Shown here: piece by piece, positions 1 through 8,062 of the stretch
Numbering within the stretch: the first letter of the stretch is position 1
How the letters are laid out: every line of letters begins with the position of its first letter
Source of the DNA: Oscillospiraceae bacterium
Lineage (GTDB): Bacteria > Bacillota > Clostridia > Oscillospirales > CAG-272
Reading direction: 5' to 3'
DNA: 64,000 nucleotides
Assembly: GCA_015064355.1 (NCBI GenBank)
Contig: SVSJ01000009.1
Span: 1 to 64,000, forward strand
The notes under the pieces: model-generated
Told to the model about the DNA's origin: nothing
Databases searched by the model: none
The model's input: only the letters and a program-made list of their open reading frames with translations
Made by a program: the position numbers and the translations under genes

Positions 1-44
1 TTACGAACATAGGTCGGATTTTTGTATTGTGTATCGGGTTCGGA

Positions 45-155
45 AAGGCTCCCTTGTGTAAAGGGAGCTGTCAGCGAAGCTGACTGAGGGATTGACAACC
101 CCTCCGCTCCTTCGGAGCACCTCCCCTTACACAGGGGAGGCTTTGTGTGGGCAGA
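45..155. repeat. MITE-like palindromic repeat
   Basis: The outer arms are near-perfect inverted repeats: AGGCTCCCTTGTGTAAAGGG on the left and CCCCTTACACAGGGGAGGCT on the right. They enclose two smaller hairpins, CAGCGAAGCTG and CCGCTCCTTCGGAGC. There is no open frame and no transposase, so a non-autonomous element or REP-like palindrome fits best. Repeats of this look are common in Ruminococcaceae genomes, but copy number cannot be judged from one window. A second imperfect palindrome (about 165-200, GCACT..CACCA/TGGTG..AAGTGC) follows directly and may belong to the same composite unit. The rest of 1-250 holds nothing else recognisable. Confidence 0.6.
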
Positions 156-250
156 GCCGCATATGACGCACTACACCAAATGGTGTATAGAAGTGCGCCA
201 TTGTGTCTGTTCGACAAATTGGAATTTGTTATTCAGTATGCTTCGGGTAG

Positions 251-742
251 TCAATGCTCAAACCATACTGACATAATGTGTCTTGTTGGAAAGAACTCAT
301 AAAGATGTAATGCTGTTATTCTGCCTTTAAAGGCTGAAAACTTTTTCATAACAAACGGTAAAGCTTTGTATATTGTGTCAGGATTATCAATTAGCATAGT
401 TGTATGCGGAGTCCAGTTATAGCTACTACCGAACATTTCTTTCAATTTCAACAATTGGTCATTGGAATCTGGAGCCACAAACAAAACACGAGCCCCTCCG
501 AAAATACCAATGTGATTAAAAGTTATCTCAAATGAAGGAACATCTATTGACAATTTGCGGAGTAAACCAATTAACTCGGCTTCTTTTTCCGTTGGAAAAG
601 AGCCCAGCGTTATATGCTGTGGGATATTTTTGGTATGAGTACCAGTAAAACCGTGTTCATATAATGTGTTTTGAATATTTGCCAGATGCATCTCGGTTAT
701 TTCATCATAACCCGCCAGTACATATAGTGCTTTTTCAGACAT
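251..742 (-). CDS. 2'-5' RNA ligase / 2H phosphoesterase family protein
   Basis: A 163-residue cytoplasmic protein with the two HxT motifs that define the 2H phosphoesterase superfamily: H43-I-T in PQHITLG and H113-T-T in TPHTTM. Their spacing of about 70 residues fits the LigT/YjcG-like fold. Members open or form 2'-5' or cyclic phosphodiester bonds in RNA or nucleotides; the substrate here cannot be told. The ATG at 742 is preceded by GGAGG at a good distance; an in-frame TTG six codons upstream overlaps that ribosome-binding site and is rejected. It appears to be a single-gene unit lying downstream of tpiA in the same direction, separated by the tpiA terminator. Confidence 0.8.
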   Translation of the reverse strand: MSEKALYVLAGYDEITEMHLANIQNTLYEHGFTGTHTKNIPQHITLGSFPTEKEAELIGLLRKLSIDVPSFEITFNHIGIFGGARVLFVAPDSNDQLLKLKEMFGSSYNWTPHTTMLIDNPDTIYKALPFVMKKFSAFKGRITALHLYEFFPTRHIMSVWFEH

Positions 743-807
743 AGGTACCTCCAAATTCAAGTATGCCTAATTGTTTAGTTGATTCTATCACATAGCTGTA
801 ATATATA

Positions 808-842
808 CAAGAAAAGGCCTGGCAGAAACATCTACCGGGCCT
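808..842 (-). terminator. Rho-independent terminator after tpiA
   Basis: Read on the minus strand: AGGCCCGGTAGA, a TGTT loop, TCTGCCAGGCCT, then TTTTCTTGT. The 12-bp stem has one mismatch and one G-U pair. It lies about 55 nt past the tpiA stop and ends the pgk-tpiA transcript before the 2H phosphoesterase gene. Confidence 0.65.
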
Positions 843-895
843 GCAACTGTTTTACGGACCCCGCCCTTTTGGGAGGTTTTTTATTTGATTAAAAC

Positions 896-1666
896 TTACG
901 CCTGAGCTGCATCAACGATCTTTGCAAACTTCTCGGGAACGAGAGATGCGCCGCCGATAAGACCGCCGTCAACGTCAAGCTTTGCAAGAAGCTCTGCTGC
1001 GTTGCCGTCGTTCATGGAGCCGCCGTACTGAATTGTAAGTGCTTCTGCAATGTCATTGTTGTAGAGACCGCAAACAACCTTACGGATAATAGCGCAAACT
1101 TCTTCAGCCTGATCGGGAGTAGCGGTAAGGCCTGTACCGATAGCCCAAACGGGTTCGTATGCGATAATAACGTTCTTCATCTGTTCAGCGGGAATGCCTG
1201 CAAGATCAAGCTTTGTCTGCATAGAAACGATTTCCTCGGTGATACCTGCCTGACGTTCTTCAAGAACTTCACCAAGGCAAAGGATTACCTTGAGACCAGC
1301 GTCAAGAGCAGCGCGGGTTCTCTTGTTAACAGTTTCGTCTGTTTCACCGAAGTACTGTCTTCTTTCGGAGTGACCAACGATTACGTATTCAACGCCGGAT
1401 TCGAGAAGCATATCAGCAGAAATTTCACCTGTGAATGCGCCCTTCTTTTCAAAGTGAACGTTCTGTGCGCCGATCTTTACGTTTGTGCCGGCAGCAGCTT
1501 CTACAGCTACAGCGATGTCAACGAAAGGAACGCAGAGAACAACTTCACAACCGTTCTTGCCTGCAACGAGAGCTGCGGTTTCAGCGATTGCTGTCTTTGC
1601 AGCGGAAGGAGTCATGTTCATTTTCCAGTTGCCGGCGATAATAACCTTACGGGATTCTTTTTTCAT
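896..1666 (-). CDS. tpiA: Triose-phosphate isomerase
   Basis: Interconverts dihydroxyacetone phosphate and glyceraldehyde 3-phosphate in cytoplasmic glycolysis. It has 256 residues, the usual length. Family motifs are all present: AGNWKMN near the N-terminus with the catalytic Asn and Lys, VGHSERR with the catalytic His, AYEPVWAIGTG with the catalytic Glu at the start of loop 6, and phosphate-binding QYGGSMN and GLIGGASL near the C-terminus. An AGAGGT ribosome-binding site precedes the ATG. It lies 78 bp downstream of pgk on the same strand, the classical lower-glycolysis pair, and is probably transcribed from the pgk promoter. Confidence 0.98.
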   Translation of the reverse strand: MKKESRKVIIAGNWKMNMTPSAAKTAIAETAALVAGKNGCEVVLCVPFVDIAVAVEAAAGTNVKIGAQNVHFEKKGAFTGEISADMLLESGVEYVIVGHSERRQYFGETDETVNKRTRAALDAGLKVILCLGEVLEERQAGITEEIVSMQTKLDLAGIPAEQMKNVIIAYEPVWAIGTGLTATPDQAEEVCAIIRKVVCGLYNNDIAEALTIQYGGSMNDGNAAELLAKLDVDGGLIGGASLVPEKFAKIVDAAQA

Positions 1667-1704
1667 TTTTATTTACCTCTGTCAGTTTTGTTATAACGTA
1701 GTTT

Positions 1705-1730
1705 GGGGGAGGTACAAAAGCATCTCCCCC
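1705..1730 (-). other. pgk-tpiA intergenic hairpin
   Basis: GGGGGAG and CTCCCCC form a perfect 7-bp GC-rich stem around a 12-nt loop between pgk and tpiA. No T-run follows, so it is not a terminator. It may protect or process the two-gene mRNA so the two enzymes accumulate differently; that role is inference. Confidence 0.4.
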
Positions 1731-1744
1731 GCGTATTATCTTTT

Positions 1745-3043
1745 TTATTTGTCAAGGAGGCAAGCGATACCGGGAAGTGTCTTACCTTCAAGAAGCTCGA
1801 GAGATGCACCGCCACCTGTAGAGATGTGTGTCATCTTGTCAGCGTAACCGAGCTGTTCAACAGCAGCAGCAGAGTCACCACCACCGATGATGGAGATGGA
1901 GCCGGATTCAGCAACAGCCTTTGCTACAGCACGTGTGCCGCCTGCAAAGTTGTCCCATTCGGAAACGCCCATAGGTCCGTTCCAAACTACTGTGCCCGCA
2001 CCCTGGATAGACTTGGAGTAAAGCTCCTGTGTCTTTTCGCCGATGTCGAGACCCATCCAACCGTCGGGAATGGAATCGGAGTAGATGCGCATGAATGTTG
2101 CGTCTTCCTTGTATTCACGAGCGATGATGTTGTCAACGGGAAGGAGGAAGTTTACACCCTTTTCGTGTGCCTTGGCAATAAGCTCGAGAGCGAGTTCAAG
2201 CTTGTCTTCTTCGCAAAGAGATGTACCGATGGGATTGCCCATTGCACGGAAGAATGTGTAAGCCATACCGCCTCCGATGATGAGTGTGTCAACCTTTTCG
2301 ATGAGGTTGTTGATAACACCGATCTTGTCGGAAACCTTTGCGCCACCGAGAATAGCAACGAAAGGACGAACAGGATTTTCGAGAGCCTGACCCATTACGG
2401 AAATTTCCTTCTGGATAAGGTAACCGCAAACTGCAGGGAGATAATCAGCAACGCCTGCTGTGGAAGCGTGAGCTCTGTGAGCAGCACCGAATGCGTCGTT
2501 TACATATACGTCAGCAAAGTCAGCGAGAGCCTTTGCAAGGTCTGCGCCGTTCTTTGTTTCTCTTGCATCGAAACGTGTGTTTTCGAGAAGAACTGCATGA
2601 CCGGGTTCAAGAGCAGCAACCTTAGCCTGTGCGTCAGGTCCGATAAGGTCTTCAGCGAATGTAACCTTGTTGCCAAGAAGCTCGTTGAGTCTGTCTGCTA
2701 CGGGCTTGAGAGTGAGCTTCTTCTTGTCATCTGTGAGAGCCTTTGCAAGAAGAGCAGCCTTTGCAGCTTCCTGTTCTTCTGCGGGGAGAGCTTCAACTTT
2801 CTGCTTTTCCTTCTTTGTGAGACCGAAGCCTTCTGTGAAGATGCTGTGGGGCTTGCCCATGTGGGAGCAAAGGATAACCTTGCAACCCTTGTCGAGGAGA
2901 TACTGAATTGTAGGAAGCGCGCCAACGATTCTCTTGTCGGAAGTGATAACGCCATCCTTGAGCGGAACGTTAAAGTCACATCTTACGAGGACTCTTTTTC
3001 CGGCCAGATCGATGTCTTCAACGGATTTCTTGTTGTAAGTCAT
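1745..3043 (-). CDS. pgk: Phosphoglycerate kinase
   Basis: Makes ATP from 1,3-bisphosphoglycerate in glycolysis. N-terminal substrate motifs [11 protein letters not shown] and SHMGKP, plus [13 protein letters not shown] and the nucleotide-domain motifs [11 protein letters not shown] and [14 protein letters not shown], are intact. At 432 residues it is about 35 longer than the usual 395. The excess is a charged, Ala/Lys/Glu-rich, helix-prone insertion after SHMGKP (roughly residues 68-108), before the conserved LKPVADRL. It heads a pgk-tpiA pair. A promoter (TTGATT-17-TATATT) sits about 45 bp upstream of the start. Confidence 0.97.
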   Translation of the reverse strand: MTYNKKSVEDIDLAGKRVLVRCDFNVPLKDGVITSDKRIVGALPTIQYLLDKGCKVILCSHMGKPHSIFTEGFGLTKKEKQKVEALPAEEQEAAKAALLAKALTDDKKKLTLKPVADRLNELLGNKVTFAEDLIGPDAQAKVAALEPGHAVLLENTRFDARETKNGADLAKALADFADVYVNDAFGAAHRAHASTAGVADYLPAVCGYLIQKEISVMGQALENPVRPFVAILGGAKVSDKIGVINNLIEKVDTLIIGGGMAYTFFRAMGNPIGTSLCEEDKLELALELIAKAHEKGVNFLLPVDNIIAREYKEDATFMRIYSDSIPDGWMGLDIGEKTQELYSKSIQGAGTVVWNGPMGVSEWDNFAGGTRAVAKAVAESGSISIIGGGDSAAAVEQLGYADKMTHISTGGGASLELLEGKTLPGIACLLDK

Positions 3044-3084
3044 ATTTTACCTCTTTATATAGATTAGATTTTTTCACAAGTATT

Positions 3085-3113
3085 AATATACCACAAATTT
3101 CCGATTTAATCAA
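3085..3113 (-). promoter_or_regulatory. Promoter for pgk-tpiA
   Basis: On the minus strand -35 TTGATT and -10 TATATT are separated by exactly 17 bp, with the start site expected about 35 nt before the pgk ATG. Confidence 0.6.
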
Positions 3114-3204
3114 CAGTTTTTATAATAAATTCTTCAATATCGTAAAAATCAACATAAGTAAGGCAATTTTGGTCGAATCATTTTTGCTATACGCCAGTTT
3201 TTTC

Positions 3205-3233
3205 TTGACAATCAAATACAGTTTTTGTATAAT
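3205..3233 (+). promoter_or_regulatory. Consensus promoter for birA
   Basis: Perfect TTGACA and TATAAT boxes with a 17-bp spacer. The predicted start site near 3240 lies downstream of the longest open-frame start (3169), which therefore cannot be the translation start from this promoter. Confidence 0.85.
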
Positions 3234-3264
3234 GATTATAATTAATTATAATTATGGTTTAATA

Positions 3265-4029
3265 ATGACAAGTGAAAATCTGATCACGTATCTTGAGGGT
3301 TACGACGTAGAGGTAATAGCCAAGCACGAAACTGTCTCAACCAACACAGATGCCCGTGAACTAATAAAAAACACCATTCCCCACCCCGCGCTTATTGTTG
3401 CGGATCAGCAAAGCGGCGGGCGCGGTCGCCAGGGCAAGTCCTTTCTTTCCCCGGTCGGCGGACTTTATATGACCCTTGCTCTGCCGGCGAATATTCCCAT
3501 TGAACAAGCAATCGGTGCAACGTCCTGCGCTGCTGTTGCGGTTTGCCGGGGAATTGAAGCTGTCTGCGATGCCAAATGCGGCATAAAATGGATAAACGAC
3601 ATTTATCTTGGCGGCAAAAAGCTATGTGGCATTCTCACAGAGTCCGTAAACGATTATGAAACAATGACATCAAGATATTTGATCATCGGAGTGGGAGTGA
3701 ACATTGACGTTACCCCGACTGTTACCGATTCTGCAGTAGAGGCGGTTTCGCTGAATGACTGCGGTTGCGATGTTTCAAAGGATATTCTTTGCGCCGGTAT
3801 CACAAAAGAGCTCCTTCTGGCATACGAGAGTGGGTTTGATTTTTCTCTGTATGCAGAGGAATACACTCGCCGGTCAATTTTACTGGGGCAGGAGATCATA
3901 TTTACGTCAAAGGGTATAGTGAAGCACGGAACAGCCAAAAGCATCACCGACCGCGGTGCTCTTGTGGTTCAGAGTGAGGGCAAAGAGATCATTCTTGACA
4001 GCGGTGAGGTTTCCGTCAGACTCAATTAA
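3265..4029 (+). CDS. birA: Biotin-[acetyl-CoA-carboxylase] ligase, monofunctional
   Basis: Joins biotin to the carrier-protein lysine of biotin enzymes through biotinyl-AMP. The 254-residue protein holds only the catalytic and C-terminal domains: GGRGRQGKSF is the biotin/adenylate loop, followed by KWINDIYLGGKKLCGIL and IIGVGVNID. The N-terminal winged helix of repressor-type BirA is absent, so it should not regulate transcription. The ATG at 3265 follows the consensus promoter by about 25 nt. No clear Shine-Dalgarno is visible in the AT-rich leader. It appears monocistronic; a biotin-dependent carboxylase was not found in the window. Confidence 0.93.
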   Translation: MTSENLITYLEGYDVEVIAKHETVSTNTDARELIKNTIPHPALIVADQQSGGRGRQGKSFLSPVGGLYMTLALPANIPIEQAIGATSCAAVAVCRGIEAVCDAKCGIKWINDIYLGGKKLCGILTESVNDYETMTSRYLIIGVGVNIDVTPTVTDSAVEAVSLNDCGCDVSKDILCAGITKELLLAYESGFDFSLYAEEYTRRSILLGQEIIFTSKGIVKHGTAKSITDRGALVVQSEGKEIILDSGEVSVRLN

Positions 4030-4081
4030 ATTCGCGCATAATTAATTTTAATAATTCTTTATAGCACAAATGGAGGTTTTT

Positions 4082-5668
4082 ATGTCATCCAACACATCAA
4101 TTCTGTACCGTATTATCGCGGCGGCCTTGGCTGTTATTATGCTGCTATGCTCAGTTGCTTGCGGTAGTAACCCCGTTGATCCAAAGGATACCGAAGCTCC
4201 CGCAACAGAAGCTCCGGACGTTGATCCCCTCGAAGGCCTCAACTTTAAGGGTGAGGTATTCACAATTCACAGCTCTGCTAATGTTATTGAAGGGCAGGAA
4301 AACTCTTTCAAATCCTCCAACTATCTTATTCAGGGCGCAGACGAGGTTCAGGGTGACAAAGCTTCCGACGCAGCCATTCAGCGTAATAAGCTGGTTGAAG
4401 AAAATCTCAACGTCAAGCTTAACTACATTGAATCTGACTATTCCTACGATATTGCCATGTCAAGTGTCCGCGATCTGATCAAGGGCGGTGCTGACAATAT
4501 CAATCTTATAATCAACGATATCAGACTTGCAAGCCTTTGCACCGAGGGTATGTTCCACGATGCAAGCTACGGCCGTTACTTCGACTTTGAAGAAGATCAC
4601 TGGTACGATAACCTTATGGACAGCATTGGCATCGAAAAAGGTACTCGCTATGTTCTTATGGGAGACTACTTTATCGACATTATCCGTTACACAAACACCC
4701 TTCTGTTCAGTAAGAGTCTTTACACAAAGCTCGGTATGGACGGTGAGGTTATCTATGACTACGTACGCAACCAGGAATGGACTCTTGACAAAATGACAGA
4801 AATCCTCCGTGGTGGCGAAGACCTCGGATATACATACAACACAACATATATCGACCGTACAGGTAACAAAAAGAGAGACCGCCGCGATACATACGGGCTT
4901 GTCACATGCGACTGGTGGGGACCGCTGATTCCTTTCTTCGTTTCTGCAGACCCCGGATATATCACCAGAAATGATGAAGGTTACCCCGAGCTCAACATTT
5001 ACAATGATCGCAGCATAGCACTCACAGAAAAGCTGACCACAATGTTCCACCTTCCCGAAAGTGCCATCGGAAAGATACATAATTACGACATGGATGATAC
5101 CATCACTGCATTTATCGAAGACCGCGCGCTGTTCCTCGGTGGTCAGATGCTTGGTTCTCTCGAATCCGAAGTATTCGCAAATTCCGAGGTGGATTTCGCG
5201 ATCCTGCCATATCCCAAGCTTGACGAGTTCCAGAAGAATTACGTTTCTCCAATTCATGATACCGCAGAAGTTGGATTTATCCCCTCAACCGTATCCTTTG
5301 CAAACCTTGAGGTTGCAAGTGCAGTTATTGAAAGTCTCTGCCGCGAAAGCACCAACACTGTTATTCCCAAGTATTACGAATCAACTCTGAAGATCCGATA
5401 TGCACGCGAATCCGCAAATGCTGAAATGATCCAGCTTATTAGAGATAATTATGACAGCGCATTTGCAATAGCTTGGTATCTTAAGGTAAATGATTATACG
5501 TTCTTTATGGAAAGTATGCTATTCTCCGTAATGAACAACGATAACCAGTTTGCTTCTCATTACAAGATGTACGAAAATGCCGCTCAGGGCATAATTGATG
5601 ATTGGATCAGCGATTATGAATTTATCAAGGAAAGCCTTGAACAGCAGTACACAGGAGTTGGCAAATAA
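4082..5668 (+). CDS. Extracellular solute-binding lipoprotein
   Basis: A 528-residue exported lipoprotein. A signal peptide with hydrophobic core ends in a lipobox SVAC, followed by a Thr/Glu/Pro linker and a large domain that starts with GLNFKGEVFTI. Size and layout match family 1 (sugar or oligosaccharide) ABC binding proteins of Clostridia. GGAGG lies 5 nt before the chosen ATG; a start four codons earlier overlaps it. No permease or ATPase gene is adjacent, so it is an orphan receptor whose transporter must be elsewhere, or it serves in sensing. A similar lipoprotein is at 8063-9571. The ligand is unknown. Confidence 0.75.
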   Translation: MSSNTSILYRIIAAALAVIMLLCSVACGSNPVDPKDTEAPATEAPDVDPLEGLNFKGEVFTIHSSANVIEGQENSFKSSNYLIQGADEVQGDKASDAAIQRNKLVEENLNVKLNYIESDYSYDIAMSSVRDLIKGGADNINLIINDIRLASLCTEGMFHDASYGRYFDFEEDHWYDNLMDSIGIEKGTRYVLMGDYFIDIIRYTNTLLFSKSLYTKLGMDGEVIYDYVRNQEWTLDKMTEILRGGEDLGYTYNTTYIDRTGNKKRDRRDTYGLVTCDWWGPLIPFFVSADPGYITRNDEGYPELNIYNDRSIALTEKLTTMFHLPESAIGKIHNYDMDDTITAFIEDRALFLGGQMLGSLESEVFANSEVDFAILPYPKLDEFQKNYVSPIHDTAEVGFIPSTVSFANLEVASAVIESLCRESTNTVIPKYYESTLKIRYARESANAEMIQLIRDNYDSAFAIAWYLKVNDYTFFMESMLFSVMNNDNQFASHYKMYENAAQGIIDDWISDYEFIKESLEQQYTGVGK

Positions 5669-5686
5669 TAATTCGCAAATAATTTT

Positions 5687-5716
5687 AAAAACCACTTGAT
5701 TTTTCAGGTGGTTTTT
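5687..5716 (+). terminator. Terminator of binding lipoprotein, overlapping the serS promoter
   Basis: AAAAACCACTTGA and TCAGGTGGTTTTT form a strong stem ending in a T-run. The -35 box of the next promoter lies inside this hairpin. Confidence 0.8.
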
Positions 5717-5724
5717 GTTATACT
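5696..5724 (+). promoter_or_regulatory. Promoter for T-box leader and serS
   Basis: TTGATT (5696-5701) and TATACT (5719-5724) are spaced by 17 bp. Transcription would begin near 5731, at the 5' end of the T-box RNA. The -35 box is embedded in the upstream terminator. Confidence 0.65.
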
Positions 5725-5729
5725 CATAG

Positions 5730-5942
5730 GGTATATGAGATACAGCAATGACGAAAACTATCCGCTATGAAGTCCGTCAAAAGAGAGTCGGGGTGCTGAG
5801 ATCCGACGTCGGGCGTTGCGGTATCCACTTTCCGAGCTGTCAGGGTGCGCCCTTTATCGCGCATAATGAGGCTGCGTTTTTGCAGTAAATTTGGGTGGCA
5901 CCACGAGTCTTTCGTCCCAATTCGGGCGGAAGATTTTTTGTT
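5730..5942 (+). ncRNA. T-box riboswitch, serine (UCC specifier)
   Basis: The hallmark T-box TGGGTGGCACCACG is at 5892-5905. Upstream are a Stem I with AGAGAG-type bulge (about 5780-5786) and a distal loop. The specifier on the 3' side of Stem I reads TCC (5824-5826) followed by ACTTTCCGAG, the usual purine and closing helix. UCC is a serine codon, in agreement with serS downstream. A terminator hairpin (TCTTTCGTCCC / GGGCGGAAGA followed by TTTTTT, about 5907-5940) overlaps the T-box 3' side, so uncharged tRNA-Ser should favour antitermination. This explains the 314-bp gap between the lipoprotein gene and serS. Confidence 0.92.
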
Positions 5943-5983
5943 TTCAGAAAATAATCTATTATAAATACAAAGAGGTACAAAAA

Positions 5984-7270
5984 ATGCTTGACATCAAATT
6001 TTTAAGAGACAATCCTGACGTTGTTCGCCAGAATATCAAGAACAAGTTTCAGGACAACAAGCTCCATCTCGTTGACGAGGTAATCGAGCTTGACGCGCAA
6101 AACAGAGCTATTATGCAGGAGGCTGACGGCCTTCGCGGCAACCGCAACAAGCTCTCCAAGCAGATCGGCGGTCTTATGGCTCAGGGCAAACGCGAGGAAG
6201 CTGAAGAAGTTAAGGCTGAAGTTGCAAAGCAGTCCGCCCGCCTTGCTGAATGTGAAAAGCTTGAAGCTGAGCTTGCTGAAAAGATCAAGAACATTATGAT
6301 GATCATTCCCAACATCATCGACCCCTCTGTTCCGATCGGTAAGGATGACAGCGAAAACGTTGAAATTCAGAAGTACGGCGAGCCCGTTGTTCCCGATTTC
6401 GAGGTTCCCTATCATACAGACATTATGGAACGCTTCTGCGGTATCGACCTTGACTCCGCGCGCCGCGTTGCAGGTAACGGCTTCTACTATCTTATGGGCG
6501 ACATCGCTCGTCTCCATTCCGCTGTTATTTCCTATGCCCGTGACTTTATGATCGAGCGCGGCTTCACATACGTTATTCCTCCTTTCATGATCCGCTCCGA
6601 TGTTGTTACCGGCGTTATGAGCTTTGCTGAAATGGAAGCAATGATGTACAAGATCGAGGGTGAGGACCTTTACCTTATCGGTACATCCGAACACTCCATG
6701 ATCGGTAAGTTCATCGACCAGATCGTTCCAGAAGCTGAGCTCCCCTACACTCTCACAAGCTATTCTCCCTGCTTCCGTAAGGAAAAGGGCGCACACGGTC
6801 TTGAGGAAAGAGGTGTTTACAGAATCCACCAGTTCGAAAAGCAGGAAATGGTTGTTGTTTGTAAGCCTGAGGACAGCATGTTCTGGTATGACAAGCTCTG
6901 GCAGAACACAGTTGATCTGTTCCGTTCTCTCGACATTCCCGTTCGTACACTTGAATGCTGCTCCGGTGACCTTGCTGACCTTAAGGTCAAGTCCTGCGAC
7001 GTTGAAGCTTGGTCTCCCAGACAGAAGAAGTACTTTGAGGTTGGTAGCTGTTCCAATCTTGGTGACGCTCAGGCAAGACGTCTCAAGATCCGCGTAAACG
7101 GTAACGGCAAGAAGTATCTCGCACACACCCTTAACAACACTGTTGTTGCTCCGCCGAGAATGCTCATCGCGTTCCTCGAAAATAATCTCCAGGCTGATGG
7201 CACAGTTAAGATCCCCGAAGCACTCCGTCCCTACATGGGCGGCAAGGAGCTCCTTGTTCCAAAGAAGTAA
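5984..7270 (+). CDS. serS: Seryl-tRNA synthetase
   Basis: Charges tRNA-Ser with serine. It has 428 residues, the normal size. The N-terminal antiparallel coiled coil is about residues 30-105. Class II motif 2 is seen in SPCFRKEKG..GVYRIHQFEK. Motif 3 is NNTVVAPPRMLIAFLENN, which keeps the invariant Arg but has Pro-Pro where many bacterial enzymes have Gly; this matches a known variant branch rather than a defect. The ATG at 5984 follows AGAGGT; longer in-frame starts lie inside the T-box RNA and are rejected. Expression is controlled by the T-box leader. Confidence 0.97.
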   Translation: MLDIKFLRDNPDVVRQNIKNKFQDNKLHLVDEVIELDAQNRAIMQEADGLRGNRNKLSKQIGGLMAQGKREEAEEVKAEVAKQSARLAECEKLEAELAEKIKNIMMIIPNIIDPSVPIGKDDSENVEIQKYGEPVVPDFEVPYHTDIMERFCGIDLDSARRVAGNGFYYLMGDIARLHSAVISYARDFMIERGFTYVIPPFMIRSDVVTGVMSFAEMEAMMYKIEGEDLYLIGTSEHSMIGKFIDQIVPEAELPYTLTSYSPCFRKEKGAHGLEERGVYRIHQFEKQEMVVVCKPEDSMFWYDKLWQNTVDLFRSLDIPVRTLECCSGDLADLKVKSCDVEAWSPRQKKYFEVGSCSNLGDAQARRLKIRVNGNGKKYLAHTLNNTVVAPPRMLIAFLENNLQADGTVKIPEALRPYMGGKELLVPKK

Positions 7271-7286
7271 TAAACAACAAAAATCA

Positions 7287-7316
7287 AAACCTCCTATTTT
7301 CGTAGGAGGTTTTTTG
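7287..7316 (+). terminator. Terminator of serS
   Basis: AACCTCCTA, loop TTTTCG, TAGGAGGTT then TTTTG. It also separates serS from the converging XRE gene. Confidence 0.85.
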
Positions 7317-7934
7317 TTATTCAGTTACCTTTTTCGGTTCAAATAGCTTAAATGCAGCCGCGGACATTACGTATATGTCGTCAAGTGCCCGTACAGCACC
7401 TTTCGCCGAAACGAATCCGTTTTCGTCAAGTCCTGTGAAGCACATTGGTTTTCCTGACACTAAAACTATGCCTCGCTCCCCTTTTTCGGAGAAATTTTTA
7501 CCCGTCAAAACCGTTCTCTCTCTTACAGGCGATATGCCCAGAGGTATGATCTGTTCCCAGATTATCTTACCCTTTTCGCAGTGAATAATGGTATGCTTGT
7601 TTGCAGATTTATTCGTTTTCTTAATGAGGTATCTGTCCTCTCCCACAGTCAGTCGGTAGGTAGTAAAATTGTCGTCCTTTTCCACGAGAGCAGCATTCCT
7701 CTTGAAAAGCTCCCAAAAGCTCTTTATCTCCTCGCCTTTTCGCATTTCCATAACGTCGGCAATATCGCAGTCAAGAGCTTCACACACCCGAAGCAAGGTC
7801 TCCGTTGTGACTGTTTCATTTTTAGAGAGTTTTGACAAGGTCCTGGAGCTGATTCCGGTTAATTCCATAAGCTCGGTTTTCGTTATCTTCTTTTCGATCA
7901 ACAACTTCCACAGGTTTTCATAGCTGATATACAT
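7317..7934 (-). CDS. XRE-family (Cro/CI-type) transcriptional regulator
   Basis: A 205-residue protein. Residues 5-65 are a helix-turn-helix of the HTH_26 / Cro-CI type, with core ITKTELMELTGISSRTLSKL and the family pattern ending in LDCDIADVM. The remaining 140 residues form a beta-rich domain with no recognised motif. AGGAGG precedes the ATG at 7934. A strong promoter and an inverted repeat just upstream suggest autoregulation. Targets are unknown; the neighbouring binding-lipoprotein gene at 8063 is a candidate, but only by position. Confidence 0.82.
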   Translation of the reverse strand: MYISYENLWKLLIEKKITKTELMELTGISSRTLSKLSKNETVTTETLLRVCEALDCDIADVMEMRKGEEIKSFWELFKRNAALVEKDDNFTTYRLTVGEDRYLIKKTNKSANKHTIIHCEKGKIIWEQIIPLGISPVRERTVLTGKNFSEKGERGIVLVSGKPMCFTGLDENGFVSAKGAVRALDDIYVMSAAAFKLFEPKKVTE

Positions 7935-7961
7935 ATCGTACCTCCTCGTCACTTTAATATA

Positions 7962-7990
7962 AGTATAGCACAAATGCGCAAACTTGTCAA
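7962..7990 (-). promoter_or_regulatory. Promoter of the XRE gene
   Basis: TTGACA and TATACT on the minus strand, 17 bp apart, end about 28 nt before the start codon. Confidence 0.75.
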
Positions 7991-7995
7991 TATAT

Positions 7996-8011
7996 TTTTA
8001 CTAAAGTAAAA
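7996..8011. promoter_or_regulatory. Candidate operator upstream of the XRE gene
   Basis: TTTTAC-TAAA-GTAAAA is an inverted repeat with 6-bp arms lying 5 bp upstream of the -35 box of the XRE promoter. Dyad sites of this size are typical for Cro/CI proteins. A second short dyad ACTT..AAGT lies around the -10. The role is inferred. Confidence 0.4.
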
Positions 8012-8024
8012 TAATTTTAATTTC

Positions 8025-8056
8025 AGCAAAACAAAACCACGGTCCAACCGTGGTTT
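8025..8056 (-). terminator. Terminator of binding lipoprotein 2
   Basis: On the minus strand AAACCACGG, loop TTGGA, CCGTGGTTT then TGTTTTGC. Confidence 0.8.
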
Positions 8057-8062
8057 AAATTT

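Noticed and set aside
861-886. CCGCCCTTTTGGGAGG plus T-run after tpiA, as a second cyclic-di-GMP riboswitch or a terminator
   Set aside because: It resembles the P2 stem of the GEMM aptamer at 63072, but the conserved ACGCAAAGCC and tetraloop receptor are missing. The T-run is on the plus strand, where no gene precedes it.
1703-3067. 454-codon plus-strand open frame
   Set aside because: It is antisense to pgk, Cys/Val/Ser-rich with no motif, and reflects the strong codon bias of pgk.
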